The notes below the pieces were generated by a model. It ran no database searches. It was not told the origin of the DNA and saw only the letters and a list, made by a program, of their open reading frames with translations. From the NCBI RefSeq assembly GCF_019443325.1, contig NZ_CP080383.1, positions 1,860,001 through 1,924,000 of the forward strand: 64,000 bases of DNA, given 5' to 3'. Source of the stretch: Cryobacterium sp. PAMC25264 (GTDB lineage Bacteria; Actinomycetota; Actinomycetes; Actinomycetales; Microbacteriaceae). Position numbers and translations under genes: made by a program. Shown here in pieces: positions 28,537 to 37,271 of this stretch. How positions within the stretch are numbered: position 1 is the stretch's first letter; each line of letters opens with the position of its first letter.

Positions 28537-29667
28537 TCACACGGTGAGGGCGGTGGTTGTCGAAGCTCCCCCGGCGAAGGCCGCGTCCGTGGCGCGCAAC
28601 ACCCGGAGGACGTTCGCGCCGGCCAGGGCGGCGAGGGCGGCGGCGTTCCATCCTCGACCGGCCAGTTCGGCAAGCAGGGCCGGGTAGCCGTCCACTCCCT
28701 CCAGCTGCTCGGGAAACTCGTCGGTACCGTCGAAGTCGCCGCCGAGCCCGATGTGGCGGATGCCGGCCACCGCCCGCGCATGCTCCACGTGGTCCGCCAC
28801 CTGAGCGAGCGTCACCCTCGGGGCCGGTCCGCTCTGATCGCCGTCGAACCAGGCGGCGTACTCGGCCGAGACGAACTGGGGCACGAACGTGACCATGAGC
28901 ACGCCGTCGTTGCCGGCCAAGCGTGCGAGCACGTCGTCCGGCACGTTGCGCGGATGCGGCGTGACACCGTGACAGCAGCTGTGGCTGAAAATCACCGGGG
29001 CGCTCGTCACGTCCAGCGCGGCATGCGCGGTGGCCGGGGAGACATGCGAGAGGTCGACGAGTAACCCCAGGCGGTTCAGTTCCCGGATGTACTCCACGCC
29101 ACGGGCGGTGAGCCCGCCGTGCACCGGCTCGTCGGTGCCGGAGTCGGCCCAGCTGGTGTTGTGCACATGGGTGAGGGTGAGGTACCGCACGCCGAGCCGG
29201 GCGAGCATCCGCAGCACACCGGGCGAATCGTTCAGGCAATGGGCGCCCTCGGCGCCGAGCAGGGAGGCGATACGCCCACCGGCCCGCGCGGCCTCGACAC
29301 CGGCCGCGCTCGTGGCGATCGCGAAGGTGTCCGGGTACCGGGCGGCGAGCCGGTAGACCCAGTCGATCTGCTCCAGAGCGCCTTGCACGGCGGCGGCGCC
29401 CTCGAGGGTGTCCTCCACGTACACCGACCAGAACTGTCCGCCCACCCGGCCCGCACGCAGCCGGTCGATGTCGGTGTCGGTCTCCAACGCCCCGTCCAGG
29501 CCTTCGACGGAGTAACCGCGGTTCTCGCGGCATTCCCAGGCCCAGTCGTTGTGCCCGTCGATGAGCGGAGCAAGTTCGAGGGCCGCATCCACGGCGGCCT
29601 GGGCCTCCGCGCTGGAAACACTGTGGGCGGGGATGCTGCCTGGGGTGCTGCGCGCGTTCATCCGCAC
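28537..29667 (-). CDS. Membrane dipeptidase-family protein (peptidase M19)
   Basis: A 376-residue zinc dipeptidase homologue. Metal and active-site segments are IDGHNDWAWE near the N-terminus, the LTLTHVHNTSWADS strand, LLVDLSHVSP, VIFSHSCCHGVTPHPRNVPDD and GGDFDGTDEFP. No signal peptide is seen, so it is likely cytosolic despite the family name. It may hydrolyse dipeptides with relaxed stereochemistry. The neighbours give no further clue. Confidence 0.9.
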   Translation of the reverse strand: MRMNARSTPGSIPAHSVSSAEAQAAVDAALELAPLIDGHNDWAWECRENRGYSVEGLDGALETDTDIDRLRAGRVGGQFWSVYVEDTLEGAAAVQGALEQIDWVYRLAARYPDTFAIATSAAGVEAARAGGRIASLLGAEGAHCLNDSPGVLRMLARLGVRYLTLTHVHNTSWADSGTDEPVHGGLTARGVEYIRELNRLGLLVDLSHVSPATAHAALDVTSAPVIFSHSCCHGVTPHPRNVPDDVLARLAGNDGVLMVTFVPQFVSAEYAAWFDGDQSGPAPRVTLAQVADHVEHARAVAGIRHIGLGGDFDGTDEFPEQLEGVDGYPALLAELAGRGWNAAALAALAGANVLRVLRATDAAFAGGASTTTALTV

Positions 29668-29698
29668 ACGCTAGCAGCCGGGCGACCGGCCGGGGTGG

Positions 29699-30022
29699 TT
29701 ACTCGTCGAGTGCGAGTTCCTTGGGCAGTTCGAATTCCTTCGACGCGAGTTCTTCCACGTTGACGTCCTTGAACGTGAGCACCCGCACCGATTTCACGAA
29801 CCGGTCGGAGCGGTAGACGTCCCAGACCCAGACATCCTTCATGGTCAGTTCGAAGTAGAAATCGTGTTCGGTATCGCGCCGCACCAACTCGACTTCGTTG
29901 GCCAGGTAGAACCGGCGCTCGGTTTCCACGACGTACTGGAACTGCCCCACAACGTCTCGATACTCGCGGTATAGGGCCAACTCGACCTCGCGGTCGTAGT
30001 CCTCGAACTCGTCTTCTTCCAT
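29699..30022 (-). CDS. DUF2469 domain protein
   Basis: A 107-residue, very acidic, small protein (MEEDEFEDYDREVELALYRE) found throughout actinobacteria next to rnhB and yraN. It contains mixed beta strands with many aromatic and acidic residues and no catalytic motif. Function unknown; the conserved genomic position is 25 bases downstream of rnhB. Confidence 0.9.
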   Translation of the reverse strand: MEEDEFEDYDREVELALYREYRDVVGQFQYVVETERRFYLANEVELVRRDTEHDFYFELTMKDVWVWDVYRSDRFVKSVRVLTFKDVNVEELASKEFELPKELALDE

Positions 30023-30047
30023 GGTGAGACAATCCTACGCGCTACAG

Positions 30048-30698
30048 CTACCCCGCGATTTTGAGCCAGCTCAACCTGTGGTGCTCGCTGGCGCCGAGCG
30101 TGCCGAGTGCGGCCATGTGCTCGGCGCTGCCGTAACCCTTGTTTCCCGACCAGCCGTAGCCGGGGGTGCCGAGGTCGGCCGCAATCATGAGCCTGTCGCG
30201 GTGCACCTTGGCGATCACGGATGCCGCCGACACGGACGCGCAATCCTGGTCGGCCTTGATGCGGGTCACGACCGACAGCGGTGTGGCGAGGGCCTTGTTC
30301 AACCAGTCGTCGTTGCCGTCCAGCAGGACCACCCCGCCGAGGATGTCCACTTCGGCGGCGTGCAGCTGGGCCAGGGCGCGCTTACCCGCCAGCCCGAGAG
30401 CGGCGATGATGCCGTGGGTGTCGACTTCCTGAGCCGAGGCGAGCCCGACGGCGCTGTGCCGCACCCAGGCCGCGGCCAGCGGGGCGAGCAGCTCCCGGCG
30501 GGATTCGCTGAGCAGTTTGGAGTCCCGCAGCCCCACGGGAAAGGCGCCCACATCGGCCGTGACGACGGCCACGCCGACGGCCACGGGCCCGGCGAGGGCG
30601 CCCCGGCCGACCTCGTCACACCCGATCACACAGGTGGCTCCGGCGGCCAGCATGGCCAGCTCCACGTCCAGGGTGGGCTCGACAACGGCCATCATCAT
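30048..30698 (-). CDS. rnhB: Ribonuclease HII
   Basis: Removes ribonucleotides and RNA primers from DNA. The 216-residue protein has the catalytic pair Asp28-Glu29 in the signature GCDEVGRGALAGPVAVGVAV, and later acids in LRDSKLLSE and the DGNDDW region. SAASVIAKVHRDRLM is the usual family helix. The start shows three ATG codons in a row (30698, 30695, 30692). It lies 10 bases downstream of lepB. Confidence 0.96.
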   Translation of the reverse strand: MMMAVVEPTLDVELAMLAAGATCVIGCDEVGRGALAGPVAVGVAVVTADVGAFPVGLRDSKLLSESRRELLAPLAAAWVRHSAVGLASAQEVDTHGIIAALGLAGKRALAQLHAAEVDILGGVVLLDGNDDWLNKALATPLSVVTRIKADQDCASVSAASVIAKVHRDRLMIAADLGTPGYGWSGNKGYGSAEHMAALGTLGASEHHRLSWLKIAG

Positions 30699-30708
30699 GA
30701 CTGGTGCG

Positions 30709-31455
30709 TCACTCTTCGGCGTCCTCGACCCCGCGGAAGACCTCGGGGTAGTCGTCCAGCCAGCTCCACCGGTTCAGCGGCCAGCTGATCACCAGGGCGC
30801 GGCCCACGACGTTGTCCAGCGGCACGAAACCCTTGCCGGGGGCGGTGGGGTGATACCGCGAGTCGAGCGAGTCGTAGCGGTTGTCGCCCATCACCCAGAG
30901 CGAGTTCTTGGGTACGACGACGTCGAAGGCGTCCTTGGACACGCTCGTCTGGCCGACCGGAAGCAAGGCATACGGTTCGTTCAGGGGGACGTCGTTGACG
31001 CTCATCTGCCCCAGGGTGTTACAGCAGACCACGTGGTCGCCAGGTAGGCCGATGACTCTCTTGATCAGATGATCGTTGCTGTCGGGTGCGGACAGGCCGA
31101 CAACCGCCAGGGTCCAATCGAGGGCCGCGACGATGGGATTCTGCTCGATGGGCGCCTGGGGCGGCAGCCATCCGCCCGGGTCTCTGAAGACCACTACGTC
31201 ACCGCGGGAGACCGGGATGAGATCGGGTTCGAGCTGGTTCACGATGATGCGGTCGTTGACCAGCAGCGTGCTCTCCATCGACCCTGAGGGGATGTAGAAC
31301 GAGCGCACGAGAAAGGTCTTGATCAGGAACGAGATGAGCAAGGCCACCACGAAGATGATCAAGAGGTCGCGAAGGAAGATCGCGATGCCGCGCTTCTTGC
31401 GCGACGAATCTGGTTCCAGGCGATGCGATCGCGAGGGCAGAGTGTTGTCTGTCAT
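30709..31455 (-). CDS. lepB: Signal peptidase I
   Basis: Cleaves signal peptides of exported proteins at the outer face of the membrane. The 248-residue protein has a charged cytosolic N-terminus, one membrane segment (about 28-48), the nucleophile Ser59 in IPSGSMESTL and the general base Lys132 in IKRVIGLPGDHV, then box E WVMGDNRYDSLDSR. It sits between rplS and rnhB, the standard actinobacterial order. Confidence 0.95.
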   Translation of the reverse strand: MTDNTLPSRSHRLEPDSSRKKRGIAIFLRDLLIIFVVALLISFLIKTFLVRSFYIPSGSMESTLLVNDRIIVNQLEPDLIPVSRGDVVVFRDPGGWLPPQAPIEQNPIVAALDWTLAVVGLSAPDSNDHLIKRVIGLPGDHVVCCNTLGQMSVNDVPLNEPYALLPVGQTSVSKDAFDVVVPKNSLWVMGDNRYDSLDSRYHPTAPGKGFVPLDNVVGRALVISWPLNRWSWLDDYPEVFRGVEDAEE

Positions 31456-31463
31456 TTAACCGC

Positions 31464-31500
31464 CTGAGCTCCTCGCCCAGTTTAGCGGGGAGGAGCTCAG
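31464..31500 (-). terminator. Hairpin between rplS and lepB
   Basis: CTGAGCTCCTC (31464-31474) pairs with GAGGAGCTCAG (31490-31500) around a 15-base loop that can itself pair in part. It lies 73 bases past the rplS stop and nine bases before the lepB ATG. It may terminate rplS transcripts or attenuate lepB; no long T-run is present. Confidence 0.5.
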
Positions 31501-31573
31501 GGGGAAATCCAGCGTGCTGCGAAAACGCTCAGGGTTGAGTCAAGCGACGCAGCACCGCCGGTTCGCGGGATGT

Positions 31574-31918
31574 TTAGTCGCGCTTTTCCTTGATCTTGGC
31601 CTTCTTGCCACGCAGACCACGGAGGTAGTACAGCTTCGCGCGACGCACGTCGCCACGGGTGACGACCTCGATGTGGTCGATCACCGGGGAGTGCACCGGG
31701 AAGGTACGCTCGACGCCGACCTGGAAGCTGACCTTGCGGACGCAGAAGGTCTCGCGGACGCCTTCACCGGAGCGGCCGATGACAACACCCTGGAAGACCT
31801 GGACACGCGAGCGTGCGCCTTCAACGATGTTGACGTGGACCTTGACGGTGTCGCCGGCGCGGAACTCGGGGATGTCTGAACGCAGTGAAGGCGCGTCGAC
31901 CTGGTCGAGAATATGCAT
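31574..31918 (-). CDS. rplS: 50S ribosomal protein L19
   Basis: Large-subunit protein at the subunit interface. The 114-residue sequence ([49 protein letters not shown]) is canonical. It lies downstream of trmD, as in most bacteria, but here a membrane-protein gene intervenes and a 214-base leader precedes it, so it probably has its own promoter. Confidence 0.97.
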   Translation of the reverse strand: MHILDQVDAPSLRSDIPEFRAGDTVKVHVNIVEGARSRVQVFQGVVIGRSGEGVRETFCVRKVSFQVGVERTFPVHSPVIDHIEVVTRGDVRRAKLYYLRGLRGKKAKIKEKRD

Positions 31919-32132
31919 GTTCTTCGCTCTCTGTACCCGCCACAGGTCGAGGACGTTTTAGTGGCGCCCCGCCCGCTCACATGCTGTGAGTTGGTGGCGA
32001 CCAATTGAGTGTGTGCGTGCCGATATGAATGCAGCTCCCTGTGGCAGAGACATGCCGCGGCACAAACGCTTATTCTGCCACTAAACGGGGCCACACGCCA
32101 AAAGCATCCCTGGTGAGCGGCGCGCGGGGAGC
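31919..32132 (-). promoter_or_regulatory. Leader region of rplS with small hairpins
   Basis: The 214-bp gap contains two small inverted repeats, CTCACATGCTGTGAG (31977-31991) and TTGGTGGCGACCAA (31990-32006). A role as rplS leader or autoregulatory site is only a guess; no known leader family was recognised. Confidence 0.3.
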
Positions 32133-32666
32133 TCAGCGTTCGTCGTGCTTCTCCTGGATGATGATCACGCTCGGGTCTGCCGGTGCGGTGTCCGGTCGCG
32201 ACGCTGCAGGATTCGTCATGGTGGGGAATGAGGGCGACCCGGCCGGAACGCTACCGAACCTGGCGGTCTCGTCGATGTACACCAGGGCCTCGCGTACGCG
32301 CTTGCGGGCGGCGTCGAAGAGCTCCCAGAGCGCGAACCAGAACGCCGCCACCCCAACGAGGACCACAAGGACCGACAACCACGGGGCCGTCTCGGCGTAG
32401 ATCCCCATCAGCACGATCAGCACGTGCCAGACGGTGAGAACGCCCACGTCGGCCCAGGACACGGTCTTGTCCAGCCGCACCTCCCGGCGGGCGAGGAAGA
32501 GCAGGCTCACCACCAGCAGGCCGAACCCGATGGCGATGGCTCCGAAGGTGGCTCCGAGCACTTGCCAGGCCGTGCTGCCGAAAATCGACGCGGCGACCAT
32601 GAGCCAGAGCGGAAGCGCGACAACGGCCACGAACTGCCAGTAGTAGAAGACCCTGCGGAGAATCAC
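32133..32666 (-). CDS. Hypothetical membrane protein with four predicted helices
   Basis: I do not recognise a functional family. The 177-residue product has four hydrophobic segments (about 9-29, 35-58, 71-90, 94-116) and a polar C-terminal tail with a Pro/Ala linker. The GTG at 32666 was chosen because the frame upstream lies inside trmD and reads like shadow sequence; the product then starts with a basic-aromatic residue group before the first helix. It follows trmD by ten bases and is probably cotranscribed. Confidence 0.72.
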   Translation of the reverse strand: MILRRVFYYWQFVAVVALPLWLMVAASIFGSTAWQVLGATFGAIAIGFGLLVVSLLFLARREVRLDKTVSWADVGVLTVWHVLIVLMGIYAETAPWLSVLVVLVGVAAFWFALWELFDAARKRVREALVYIDETARFGSVPAGSPSFPTMTNPAASRPDTAPADPSVIIIQEKHDER

Positions 32667-32676
32667 AGTGCCCAGA

Positions 32677-33486
32677 TTACCCGCGGGAGCCCCTGCGAGT
32701 CGTGGAGTTCGCTGCGGGCAGAAGTGCGCCGTCTGCTGACGGCTCGGCAGGCAGCAGGTCGGGGCGGACCAGGCGGGTGCGCTCGATCTGCTGCTCACGG
32801 CGCCAGGCCGCGATCGCGCCGTGGTTGCCGCTCAGCAGTACGGGGGGCACATCCAGCCCGCGCCAGCTGGACGGCTTGGTGTAGCTGGGGTACTCGAGTA
32901 GGCCGTCCTCGTGGGATTCCTCGACGAGGCTCTCCGGGTTGCCGACGACGCCGGGGATGAGGCGGCCGATCGCCTCGATCATGGCCATCACGGCTACCTC
33001 TCCCCCGTTGAGCACGTAGTCGCCCAGGCTCACCAGACGCACCCGGCCCCGCGTGGCGAAGTGGTCCACCACACGCTGGTCGATGCCCTCGTACCGACCG
33101 CAGCCGAAGACCAAGTGTGGTTCGAACGCGAGCTCACGGGCCATCGCCTGCGTGAACTGCTCGCCCGCCGGCGACGGGAAGATCAGGACGGGGCCGGTGT
33201 CGCCGGCCGGCGCATCCATCGACTCGGTGTCGGAGCCCGCCGCCGTGTTGAGCGGCGACCGGTCCAGGATGCTGTCCAGGGCCTCACCCCATGGCTCCGG
33301 CTTCATCACCATGCCGGCGCCGCCGCCGTAGGGCGTGTCGTCGACGGTGTTGTGTCGGTCGTGGGTGAAGTCGCGCAGATTGTGCACGGAGAGGTCGATC
33401 AGGCCGGCCTGACGGGCGCGGCCGAGGAGGGAGATGTCCAGCACACCGAAGAACTCCGGAAAAATACTGACGATGTCGATGCGCAT
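32677..33486 (-). CDS. trmD: tRNA (guanine37-N1)-methyltransferase
   Basis: Methylates G37 of tRNA to prevent frameshifting. The 269-residue SPOUT enzyme starts [17 protein letters not shown] and carries the knot region [14 protein letters not shown] and [33 protein letters not shown]. The C-terminal 30 residues are a low-complexity extension. ATG at 33486 gives the standard N-terminus; the frame upstream is non-coding. It is ten bases downstream of a transporter gene inserted between rimM and trmD. Confidence 0.96.
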   Translation of the reverse strand: MRIDIVSIFPEFFGVLDISLLGRARQAGLIDLSVHNLRDFTHDRHNTVDDTPYGGGAGMVMKPEPWGEALDSILDRSPLNTAAGSDTESMDAPAGDTGPVLIFPSPAGEQFTQAMARELAFEPHLVFGCGRYEGIDQRVVDHFATRGRVRLVSLGDYVLNGGEVAVMAMIEAIGRLIPGVVGNPESLVEESHEDGLLEYPSYTKPSSWRGLDVPPVLLSGNHGAIAAWRREQQIERTRLVRPDLLPAEPSADGALLPAANSTTRRGSRG

Positions 33487-33496
33487 AGGAGCCAGT

Positions 33497-34351
33497 CTAC
33501 GAGTGGGCGCCGGTGAGCTCCGGCGCGGCCTGGGTGTCCTCGTCATGCTCGGAGGCGGCCCGGTTGACGGTCTTGCGGTGCGAGAAGTAGAGCGGCAGCG
33601 CGGTGAAGAGCACGGCGCCCAGGAAGTTACCGATGAGGACGGGACCGGTGTTCCAGCCCCACCACTGACCGAAGCTGATGTGTGCCCCGAGCAGCATGCC
33701 GGCCGGGATGACGAACATGTTCACAACAGCGTGCTCGAGGCCGAGGCCGAAGAACGTGAGCACGGGCAGCCACATGCCGAGGATCTTGCCCGCCGCCGAG
33801 GTGGACGTGTAGAACATGATCGTGCCGAGCGCGACCATCCAGTTGCAGAGCATGGCCTTGACCACCACAACAAGGATGCCGCCGGCGCCGACGGCCTCGT
33901 AGGGCAGCACCTTGTGCTCGGCCAGGTGGATGATGGCCTGGATCATCGGGTCGGTGGTGTCGGTGCCGAGGTAGGTGATGACGCCGACGTAGAGCACGGC
34001 GTACAGGCCGGCTCCGAAGATGTGCGCTGGGATGACGACGGCGAAGTTCTTCGCGGCCTTCGCGATGGTGGTGCGCCCCTCGAGGACGGCGAGCGGAATG
34101 AGAGCGAAGCTGCCGGTGACTAGTTCGAGGCCGAGCATGAGGATCACGCAGAACCCCACCGGGAAGACGAGCGCACCGACGATCGGCAGCCCGGTTTGCG
34201 CGGCCGCGGTGAGGGCCAGGGTCGTGGCGGCCCCGAGGATTGCGCCGGACAGGGTGCCGCGCAGGAACATCTGCTTGGCGGTGAGGTTGGTCTTGACGAC
34301 CCCGGAGTGAACGAGTTGATCGATCAGCTGGTCGGGTTTCACGTAGGACAT
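33497..34351 (-). CDS. Formate/nitrite transporter family channel
   Basis: A 284-residue FocA/NirC-type pentameric channel with six predicted membrane helices. The central histidine of the FNT family is present in [15 protein letters not shown], and the family segments [14 protein letters not shown] and [12 protein letters not shown] are intact. The start [17 protein letters not shown] is the standard cytosolic N-terminal helix. The position, between rimM and trmD in an otherwise conserved translation operon, is unusual. Substrate (formate, nitrite, hydrosulfide or acetate/lactate) is not determinable. Confidence 0.92.
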   Translation of the reverse strand: MSYVKPDQLIDQLVHSGVVKTNLTAKQMFLRGTLSGAILGAATTLALTAAAQTGLPIVGALVFPVGFCVILMLGLELVTGSFALIPLAVLEGRTTIAKAAKNFAVVIPAHIFGAGLYAVLYVGVITYLGTDTTDPMIQAIIHLAEHKVLPYEAVGAGGILVVVVKAMLCNWMVALGTIMFYTSTSAAGKILGMWLPVLTFFGLGLEHAVVNMFVIPAGMLLGAHISFGQWWGWNTGPVLIGNFLGAVLFTALPLYFSHRKTVNRAASEHDEDTQAAPELTGAHS

Positions 34352-34444
34352 GCGACGGTACTCCTCTTCAACGGCCGCGATCTCTACGAACGTGAAGTAG
34401 GTGTGGCGCGGCGCGCCTCTCCCCGTGAATTGGCCGAGGCGCGT

Positions 34445-35053
34445 CTATGCGTCCTGGCCGTCGGGAGTCGGCGTCGCTGCCGGTTCATCGGTGTCCGGTT
34501 CCTCCGGGAGCTCTTCGAGCAGTCCGGGAGGAGGTGTGATCGTGATGATGCCCGTTTTGACGTCGACGGAGGGAACGATCGCCTTGACGAAGGGGATCAT
34601 CACCTCGCCGGCGGCGGTCTTCACGATGAGAAGGTCCTGCGCAGGCAGGTGTTCAAGGCGGGTCAGCGTGCCGATCTGCACCCCGTCGCGCACGACGGCG
34701 AGGCCGACCAGCTGGTGGTCGTACCAGGCGTCTTCCTCGTCGGTCTGCTCGGTCGGGTCCTGATCGATCCAGAGGATCGCCTTGGCCAGGGTCTCCGCGG
34801 CCTCGCGGTCGGGAACATCCTTGAAGAACCCGACGGCGTGCTGGTTGTACCAGCGCAATTCGACGAGCTCGATGGTCTTGCCGTGCCAGGGGGAACTGGT
34901 CGGCACCTGGAGGGTGAACACGGCGCCCGGGACGAAACGTCGTCCCGGGTCGTCCGTGAACAGCTCCAGCTTGATGGCGCCCTTGAGGCCATGGGCCTTG
35001 GTGAGGCGCCCCACCCGCAGTTGGGTGGCCGGGGTCGTGCTGTCGTCGCTCAT
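34445..35053 (-). CDS. rimM: 16S rRNA processing protein RimM
   Basis: Assists maturation of the 30S head and binds S19. The 202-residue product has the N-terminal barrel (RVGRLTKAHGLKGAIKLELFTDDP) and the PRC-barrel (WYDHQLVGLAVVRDGVQIGTLTRLEHLPAQDLLIVKT). The C-terminal 35 residues are acidic and poorly conserved. It is preceded by the KH-domain gene after 22 bases. Confidence 0.95.
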   Translation of the reverse strand: MSDDSTTPATQLRVGRLTKAHGLKGAIKLELFTDDPGRRFVPGAVFTLQVPTSSPWHGKTIELVELRWYNQHAVGFFKDVPDREAAETLAKAILWIDQDPTEQTDEEDAWYDHQLVGLAVVRDGVQIGTLTRLEHLPAQDLLIVKTAAGEVMIPFVKAIVPSVDVKTGIITITPPPGLLEELPEEPDTDEPAATPTPDGQDA

Positions 35054-35075
35054 GAGGGGCTAGTCACAACCCGTT

Positions 35076-35312
35076 TCAGAAGTCCGTGTCGACAACGTCG
35101 ACCCGCACGCGCTTGCCATCGGCCAGTGCGGCCACGAGAGTGCGCAGCGCCTTGGCGGTGCGACCGGCGCGGCCGATCACCCGGCCGAGGTCCTCGGGGT
35201 TCACACGAACCTCGAGCACCTCACCACGGGGTGAGTTCTGGGCTACAACATGCACGTCGTCCGGGTGATCAACGATCCCCTTGACGAGGTGCTCAAGCGC
35301 GGGAGCGAGCAA
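35076..35312 (-). CDS. KH-domain RNA-binding protein (KhpA-like)
   Basis: A 78-residue protein made of a single KH domain with the GRAGR form of the GxxG loop (RVIGRAGRTAKALRTLVAAL). It lies two bases past the rpsP stop and before rimM, the conserved position of the YlqC/KhpA family, which binds RNA with KhpB in several Gram-positive bacteria. Stop at 35076, start MLAPALEHLVKGIVDHP. Confidence 0.93.
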   Translation of the reverse strand: MLAPALEHLVKGIVDHPDDVHVVAQNSPRGEVLEVRVNPEDLGRVIGRAGRTAKALRTLVAALADGKRVRVDVVDTDF

Positions 35313-35314
35313 AA

Positions 35315-35731
35315 TTACGCCTTGTCCTCTTCGGTTGCTTCAACAGCAACGTCTTCGGTCGGGGCCTTGGCCGCGGGCTTCTCGGCCTTGGGCTTGAGAA
35401 CCGGCTTCTTCTTCTCGTCGGCGACGAAGGCAGCCTTGGGCTCCTTGATCTTGACGGTGGAGACGGCGTTCTTGTCGCCCTTGAAGATTCCCCAGTCGCC
35501 GGTCAGCTTGAGCAACGCCGCGACCTGCTCGGTCGGCTGTGCGCCGACGGAGAGCCAGTACTGGGCACGCTCGGACTTGACCTCGATGACCGAAGGTTCC
35601 TGCGTGGGGTGGTAGATGCCGATCTCTTCGATGACACGACCATCGCGCTTGGTGCGCGAGTCGGCGACAACGATGCGGTAGTACGGCGCACGAATCTTGC
35701 CCATGCGCTTCAGACGGATTTTGACAGCCAC
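35315..35731 (-). CDS. rpsP: 30S ribosomal protein S16
   Basis: Small-subunit assembly protein of 138 residues. It begins (V)[31 protein letters not shown] and has an actinobacterial Lys/Ala/Glu-rich C-terminal tail. The GTG at 35731 is preceded by GGAGA with a five-base gap; an upstream in-frame ATG adds residues unlike the family. First gene of the rpsP-KH-rimM-(FNT)-trmD operon. Confidence 0.96.
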   Translation of the reverse strand: MAVKIRLKRMGKIRAPYYRIVVADSRTKRDGRVIEEIGIYHPTQEPSVIEVKSERAQYWLSVGAQPTEQVAALLKLTGDWGIFKGDKNAVSTVKIKEPKAAFVADEKKKPVLKPKAEKPAAKAPTEDVAVEATEEDKA

Positions 35732-36017
35732 AATTCTCCTGTGATTTAGATGTTTGGCGAACTGACAGCCGTGAGCGTGGGGGCACACTCGGCACAAGCT
35801 CAATAAGGTTCGTGCTGCGCCGGATTAGAGGGTCGGGCGCAACGGAACTCGACTAATCATTGTGTCAGACATCGACCACTTTGTGATAATCGAGTTCCGC
35901 CGGAGGCTCTGCGGCAGATGACGTTGTGCAGCGCGGCGCGCGGCGGTCGCACCGATTAGCTGTCAGGATTGTGCCACATCGCCCCGCCCTGGGGCTCGGA
36001 ACGTGAAGGAAAGCACC
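35732..36017. promoter_or_regulatory. Divergent region between rpsP and the GCS2 ligase gene
   Basis: The 286-bp gap holds a 10-bp perfect inverted repeat, CGGAACTCGA at 35843-35852 and its complement at 35890-35899, with further partial pairing inside (CTAATCA and TGATAAT). It could be an operator or an RNA hairpin in the rpsP leader. AAGGAAAG at 36006-36013 is the ribosome site of the rightward gene. Nothing gene-like is seen. Confidence 0.4.
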
Positions 36018-37199
36018 GTGAGCAGCCAGACCGTGGACGGCGACCCCTTGGGCGGCGAACCCGTGCGCATCGACTTCGCCCGCTCCGAACGCTCGACCGT
36101 CGGCATCGAGTGGGAACTGGCCCTCGTCGACCGCGAGACGGGCGACCTCGTGTCGATCGCCGACGAGGTCCTGGAGGCCCTGAAAGGCCCGGATGGCGCT
36201 GCCCACCCGCACATCACCGGGGAACTGCTCCTGAACACCGTGGAGCTCGTCTCCGGGGTGCACCAGACGGTGGCCGGCGCCGTCGCCGACGTCGCCGGGC
36301 AGGTCGCCGAGGTGCGTGCCATCACCGACCCGCGCGGCGTGGACCCGATCTGCAGCGGCTCGCATCCGTTCGGCCAGTGGTTCGATCAACAGGTCACCGA
36401 CAAGGAGCGCTACCACAAGCTCATCGACCGCACTCAGTGGTGGGGCCGCAACATGATGATCTGGGGCATCCACGTGCATGTGGGCATCGAGGACCGCGAC
36501 AAGGTCATCCCCATTCTCAACGGCTTGCTCAGCTTCGTCCCGCACCTGCAGGCGCTGAGCGCGTCGAGCCCGTTCTGGGCCGGGGTGAACACCGGCTACG
36601 CCTCCAACCGGGCCCAGATGTTCCAGCAGCTTCCCACCGCGGGGCTACCGTGGCGTCTTGAGGACTGGGCCGCGTGGGAGGCCTATGTGCACGACCTCAC
36701 GCTGACCGGGATCATCGAGGACGCCACCGAGGTGCGCTGGGACATCCGCCCGTCGCCGCGCTGGGGCACCATCGAGGTGCGCGCCTGCGACGGGGTGTCC
36801 ACGGTCGAGGAACTCGGCGCCATCGCCGCGCTCATCCAGTGCCTGGTGGAGTGGATGTCGAGCGAGATCGACGAGGATCGTCCGGTTCCTACGATGCAAC
36901 CGTGGTTTGTGCGGGAGAACAAGTGGCGCGCCGCCCGCTACGGGCTTGCCGCCGAGATCATCGTGGGCTCCAACGGCTCCCAGCGCATGGTCACCGACGA
37001 GGTCCGCCGGCTCGTCGAGGTGCTCACCCCCACGGCCGAACGCCTGGGCTGCCTGCCGGAACTGCGACAGCTGCACCTGATCCTCGACCACGGTGCGAGC
37101 TACCAGCGGCAGCTCGCCGTGGCCGCAAGACACAACGGCAGCCTGCCCGCCGTCGTTGCCTCCCTCAGCCGCGAACTCCGCGAGGGCCTCCTCCCCTGA
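36018..37199 (+). CDS. Carboxylate-amine ligase of the GCS2 (YbdK) family
   Basis: A 393-residue ATP-dependent ligase related to glutamate-cysteine ligase. The N-terminal active-site segment STVGIEWELALVDRETGD is typical, followed by the GELLLNTVELVSG and WWGRNMMIWGIHVHVGIEDRDK segments of the ATP-grasp-like GCS2 fold. YbdK proteins ligate an amino acid amine to a carboxylate with weak glutamate-cysteine ligase activity; the true product is unclear. GTG at 36018 has AAGGAAAG seven bases upstream; GTG at 36003 is an alternative. Ends before a bidirectional terminator. Confidence 0.9.
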   Translation: MSSQTVDGDPLGGEPVRIDFARSERSTVGIEWELALVDRETGDLVSIADEVLEALKGPDGAAHPHITGELLLNTVELVSGVHQTVAGAVADVAGQVAEVRAITDPRGVDPICSGSHPFGQWFDQQVTDKERYHKLIDRTQWWGRNMMIWGIHVHVGIEDRDKVIPILNGLLSFVPHLQALSASSPFWAGVNTGYASNRAQMFQQLPTAGLPWRLEDWAAWEAYVHDLTLTGIIEDATEVRWDIRPSPRWGTIEVRACDGVSTVEELGAIAALIQCLVEWMSSEIDEDRPVPTMQPWFVRENKWRAARYGLAAEIIVGSNGSQRMVTDEVRRLVEVLTPTAERLGCLPELRQLHLILDHGASYQRQLAVAARHNGSLPAVVASLSRELREGLLP

Positions 37200-37203
37200 G
37201 CCC

Positions 37204-37255
37204 GCGAACTGTGAGAAAAGCCCCAAGAATCCGGGATTCTTGGGGCTTTTCTCAC
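37204..37255. terminator. Bidirectional terminator, 22-bp perfect inverted repeat
   Basis: The arms 37211-37232 and 37234-37255 are perfectly complementary over 22 bp with one base between. The sequence GTGAGAAAAGCCCCAAGAAT gives A-rich and T-rich flanks on either strand. It separates the convergent ligase and oxidoreductase genes. The GCGAACTGTGA core at its left edge recurs at 21680-21690. Confidence 0.8.
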
Positions 37256-37271
37256 ACCTCGTGAGGGGAGG

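Noticed and set aside
31919..32132. Riboswitch or known ribosomal-protein leader upstream of rplS
   Set aside because: Only two small hairpins are present and they do not match a leader family I can recognise.
35865..36545. 226-codon minus-strand open frame over the start of the GCS2 ligase gene
   Set aside because: It is antisense to conserved GCS2 sequence and has a His/Asp/Val-rich composition typical of shadows.
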